NCBI RefSeq assembly: GCF_016495865.1
Contig: NZ_CP054706.1
Location: forward strand, 1,426,001-1,490,000
Origin: Salicibibacter cibi
GTDB taxonomy: Bacteria; Bacillota; Bacilli; Bacillales; Marinococcaceae
Direction of reading: 5' to 3'
Length of the DNA stretch: 64,000 nt
Below the pieces are notes generated by a model, which ran no database searches, was not told the DNA's origin, and worked only from the letters and a program-made list of their open reading frames with translations. Shown here in pieces: positions 61,533 through 64,000 of the stretch. The translations under genes and the position numbers were made by a program. Positions within the stretch are counted from its first letter, which is position 1. Each line of letters begins with the position of its first letter.

Positions 61533-62456
61533 ATGCCTTACACGCGAAAGGAGAGCACCATCGTTTCAAAACAAACGATTGTTGCGCTTATTCCCAAGCG
61601 ATTCAAAGAAAATATTAGCGCTGCGTTACGATCGAATGATTTAGAAGAAATTCGTTTGCGCGTGAACCGCCCGCCTGAACTTGTTTATCGAAATGACGCT
61701 TATTTTATAGGTGCTGAAATGCTGACAAAGCATGATGCAGAATTTGTCATGAATCAATTAAGCCAACATTCCGTATACGCCTTTGAAGAAGAATTGCGCA
61801 ATGGTTTTCTCACGTTGGCCGGAGGTCATCGAGTAGGACTAGGCGGAGAGACAATCGTAGAAGCAGGAATGGTGAAAACATTAAAACATGTGCGTTCCTT
61901 TAATATACGGATCACACGGGAGATGAACGGCGTTGCCGGTCGTTATTTGACGGAGTTGTTTCGCGAGAAATGGCGGAATGTTTTAATTGTTGGGCCGCCT
62001 CAGTCAGGAAAAACAACGCTTTTGCGGGATATTGCGCGTACAGCCAGCTACGGCCATCAAGCAAAACAAATTCCTCCGCGAAAAGTGGCTATCGCTGATG
62101 AGCGTTCGGAAATTGCAGCTGCATTCGAAGGAGTACCGCAACATGATCTCGGGCCACGGACCGATGTGTTGGATCGTTGTCCGAAAGCAGAAGGAATGAT
62201 GATGCTCGTCAGAGCGATGAGCCCCGACCTTCTTATCGTTGATGAAATCGGAAATGAACGCGATAAATCCGCGTTGCGGGAAGCGATGAACGCCGGAGTT
62301 TCCGTTATTTGCAGCGCTCATGGGCGCACGATTGAAGATATGGAAGACCGGCACCTCCTTCGAACATCGTCCGGTCGTCCGCTTTTTGACCGCTTGCTGC
62401 TCCTCGATGAAGACAAACGCGGAAAGATCATCATGCCAAGGAAGGTGAGAGCGTGA
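61533..62456 (+). CDS. spoIIIAA: Stage III sporulation ATPase SpoIIIAA
   Basis: Secretion-ATPase-like mother-cell protein of the SpoIIIA-SpoIIQ channel needed for sigma-G activity in the forespore. The 307 residues contain Walker A GPPQSGKT (154-161), Walker B LLIVDEIG and R-finger-like stretches (DERSEIAAAFEG). The N-terminal domain (VALIPKRFKENISAALRSND ... EIRLRVNRPPEL) is family-typical. GGGGGTGG precedes ATG 61533. First gene of spoIIIAA-AH. Confidence 0.95.
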   Translation: MPYTRKESTIVSKQTIVALIPKRFKENISAALRSNDLEEIRLRVNRPPELVYRNDAYFIGAEMLTKHDAEFVMNQLSQHSVYAFEEELRNGFLTLAGGHRVGLGGETIVEAGMVKTLKHVRSFNIRITREMNGVAGRYLTELFREKWRNVLIVGPPQSGKTTLLRDIARTASYGHQAKQIPPRKVAIADERSEIAAAFEGVPQHDLGPRTDVLDRCPKAEGMMMLVRAMSPDLLIVDEIGNERDKSALREAMNAGVSVICSAHGRTIEDMEDRHLLRTSSGRPLFDRLLLLDEDKRGKIIMPRKVRA

Positions 62457-62965
62457 GGTGGATCGGCGCCTTTTTCGTCTTGGCTTCCCTAACGGCTGTC
62501 GGGTTTGAATGGTCTCGGCGGCTGTCCGGACGTTCGCGACAAATCCGCCAGTTTACGACTGCTTTACAAATGTTAGAAGCGGAAGTGATGTATGGCCATA
62601 CACCGCTCCCGGTTATATCCCGAAAGCTGGAAAAGACACTGGAGCCGCCACTTTCCCGGTTTTTTGCCACCTTTGCGCACTTTTTGGAGACAGAAAGCAC
62701 GGATGTGAAGGAGGCTTGGGATCGAAGCCTTGAATGGCATTGGCCATCAACCGCTTTACGCCACAAAGAAAAAGAAGCGCTTTTACAATTCGGGCAAACG
62801 CTTGGCCGGCACGGACGTGAAGAGCAGCGTAAATATATTCAACTCACACTTGCCCATTTGCGGGCCGAGGAATTTGAAGCAATTGAAGAACAACGAAAAT
62901 ATGAAAAAATGGCGAAATCATTAGGTTTTCTCGGAGGGTTACTCGCCATCATTGTCATGATTTGA
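62453..62965 (+). CDS. spoIIIAB: Stage III sporulation protein SpoIIIAB
   Basis: GspF-like membrane protein of the same channel; 170 residues, with helices at the two ends (MRWIGAFFVLASLTAVGFEWS; SLGFLGGLLAIIVMI) and a helical cytosolic middle (RQIRQFTTALQMLEAEVMYGHTPLP). GTG start overlaps the spoIIIAA stop (GTGA). Confidence 0.93.
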   Translation: MRWIGAFFVLASLTAVGFEWSRRLSGRSRQIRQFTTALQMLEAEVMYGHTPLPVISRKLEKTLEPPLSRFFATFAHFLETESTDVKEAWDRSLEWHWPSTALRHKEKEALLQFGQTLGRHGREEQRKYIQLTLAHLRAEEFEAIEEQRKYEKMAKSLGFLGGLLAIIVMI

Positions 62966-62996
62966 GCATAAGGGCGCTTCGAAGGGGGGAAATGCG

Positions 62997-63203
62997 GTGG
63001 GATATGATGTGGACACGATTTTTCAAATTGCCGGAATTGGCATCGTCGTTGCCATGATTCACACTGTTTTAAAGCAAATGGGCAAAGAGGACTGGGCACA
63101 ATGGGTAACGTTGATCGGGTTTGTGGTGGTGCTTTACATGGTCGCTACCATTGTGGACGACCTGTTCCAAAGAATCCGCGGCATCTTTCTTTTCATAGGG
63201 TAG
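62997..63203 (+). CDS. spoIIIAC: Stage III sporulation protein SpoIIIAC
   Basis: A 68-residue protein with two transmembrane helices (IFQIAGIGIVVAMIHTVLKQMG; WVTLIGFVVVLYMVATIVDDLF in parts), standard length for SpoIIIAC. GTG 62997 follows GAAGGGGGG. Confidence 0.93.
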   Translation: MGYDVDTIFQIAGIGIVVAMIHTVLKQMGKEDWAQWVTLIGFVVVLYMVATIVDDLFQRIRGIFLFIG

Positions 63204-63207
63204 TCCA

Positions 63208-63603
63208 ATGTCCGCAGAAATGATTCAAATCGTTGGAATCGGCTTGATTTCTGTATTTCTGGCAATGATCATCAAAGAGCAAAAGCCGGCATTTGCTTTT
63301 TTGTTAACGCTATTTGTCGGTGCAATGATTTTTCTGTTTTTGCTCGATCATATCGTGACCGCATTTCAACTGATTGAAACATTGGCAAATGAAGCAAACA
63401 TCAACATGGTTTACCTTGAGACGATGCTGAAAATTATCGGAATTGCTTACATTGCCGAATTTGGGGCGCAAATTGCCAGGGATGCGGATCAAGGCGCAAT
63501 TGCACAAAAAATAGAGCTTGCCGGGAAGGTTTTGATCGTTGTGATGGCGATCCCCATTTTTAACGTTTTGATAGAAACGGTCATTTCCTTGATTCCGGGG
63601 TGA
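63208..63603 (+). CDS. spoIIIAD: Stage III sporulation protein SpoIIIAD
   Basis: A 131-residue protein with four helices; begins MSAEMIQIVGIGLISVFLAMIIKEQKP (in parts) and contains IIGIAYIAEFGAQIARDADQGAIAQKIELAGK (in parts), the conserved part of the family. Four bases after spoIIIAC. Part of the mother-cell side of the channel. Confidence 0.93.
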   Translation: MSAEMIQIVGIGLISVFLAMIIKEQKPAFAFLLTLFVGAMIFLFLLDHIVTAFQLIETLANEANINMVYLETMLKIIGIAYIAEFGAQIARDADQGAIAQKIELAGKVLIVVMAIPIFNVLIETVISLIPG

Positions 63604-63617
63604 AAGAGTGGGTTGAT

Positions 63618-64000
63618 ATGAAAAAGCAATGGGCAATTTTGTTTTTGATCGCCATCTTGTTAAGTGTTCCCTTCGTGGTATCGGCAGAAGAGGATGGCGA
63701 ATTGGAACAGGGATTGCCCATCGAAGATGAAGAAGAAGTCCCTTCGGCAGAAGAAATGCTCGATGAACAAATGGACGAGCAGATGGACAGGCTTGGTCTC
63801 TCGGAGATCGAAACGTTCTGGGAAGATATTCGCACGGAATACGAGTCGTTTTTGCCGGAAAGCCAACGCGGAGAATTGAGCGATTTCATTCAGGGAGAGC
63901 GGCAGTTCAATCCTGCTGATTGGGGACAAGCTTTTGTTCGCTTTATTTTCCATGAAATTACCTCGAATTTGGCGTTGCTTGGCACTTTGCTGCTATTGAC
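63618..64000 (+). CDS. spoIIIAE: Stage III sporulation protein SpoIIIAE (3' partial)
   Basis: Start of the polytopic membrane channel protein; 127 residues lie in the window and the frame is open at its end. MKKQWAILFLIAILLSVPFVVSA (in parts) is a signal-like helix, followed by an unusually acidic stretch (GLPIEDEEEVPSAEEML) and then the family's conserved segment. ATG 63618 follows AAAGAGTGGG; other nearby starts hit stops at once. Confidence 0.88.
   Translation, partial: MKKQWAILFLIAILLSVPFVVSAEEDGELEQGLPIEDEEEVPSAEEMLDEQMDEQMDRLGLSEIETFWEDIRTEYESFLPESQRGELSDFIQGERQFNPADWGQAFVRFIFHEITSNLALLGTLLLL

Overview
The window is a stretch of Bacillaceae chromosome. Gene content and order follow the Bacillus subtilis sigA-to-spoIIIA interval: sigA, cccA, trmK, yqfO, ispH, yqfQ, cshB, nfo, yqfT, zur, ispG, LysM protein, yqgB/yqgC-type genes, sodA, yqgE, pbpA, rpmG, yqgN, gluP, yqgQ, glcK, comG operon, yqzE, yqhG/yqhH, gcvT-gcvPA-gcvPB, yqhL, lipM, mntR, yqhO, yqhP/yqhQ/yqhR, papA, efp, spoIIIA. 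Coat genes and the spoIIIA operon show a spore former. Secreted and membrane-exposed proteins are very acidic (cytochrome c550, the class B PBP, the DUF1002 protein), which suggests a halophilic or alkaliphilic lineage; that is an inference from composition.

Layout. 1-7580: end of sigA, then the cccA/trmK/Nif3-like group, convergent ispH and yqfQ, then cshB-nfo. 7796-13658: an orphan PAS-less-looking histidine kinase related to sporulation kinases, a znuC-znuB-zur operon with a Zur-like site, ispG and a LysM-like protein. 13801-23686: envelope genes, three tRNAs, sodA, a MFS protein and pbpA. 23793-29172: a cysteine-poor L33, folate and membrane genes, the GluP rhomboid protease, an unexplained 557-base structured gap, YqgQ and a broken glucokinase. 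29204-34178: amino-acid catabolism (arginase, aspartase, ornithine aminotransferase) and ThiE. 34321-36520: a MITE-like element, a PAP2 phosphatase, a frameshifted DUF421 gene and tRNA-Gln. 36653-42389: the competence pseudopilus operon (comGA-GG) carrying one extra small coiled-coil gene between comGB and comGC, and small conserved membrane genes. 42701-49550: yqhG-yqhH, then a tandem glycine riboswitch driving gcvT-gcvPA-gcvPB. 49801-53792: an AT-rich gene of unknown origin with a tandem-repeat array, YqhL, LipM, a D-amino-acid aminotransferase and MntR. 53834-64000: AI-2E family permease, a CotW-CotX-like coat pair, YqhO to YqhR, PapA, EF-P and spoIIIAA to the start of spoIIIAE.

Two dispersed repeat families stand out. 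One is a roughly 60-90 base double-hairpin module seen six times, nearly always just after gene ends, whose core reads as an intrinsic terminator in both directions and twice supplies the stop codon of the neighbouring gene. The other is a roughly 280-base element with terminal inverted repeats, present twice. No phage, CRISPR array, intact transposase or obvious defence system was seen. The most unusual single items are the repeat module, the structured gap at 27847-28403, the decayed glucokinase, and the extra gene in the comG operon.
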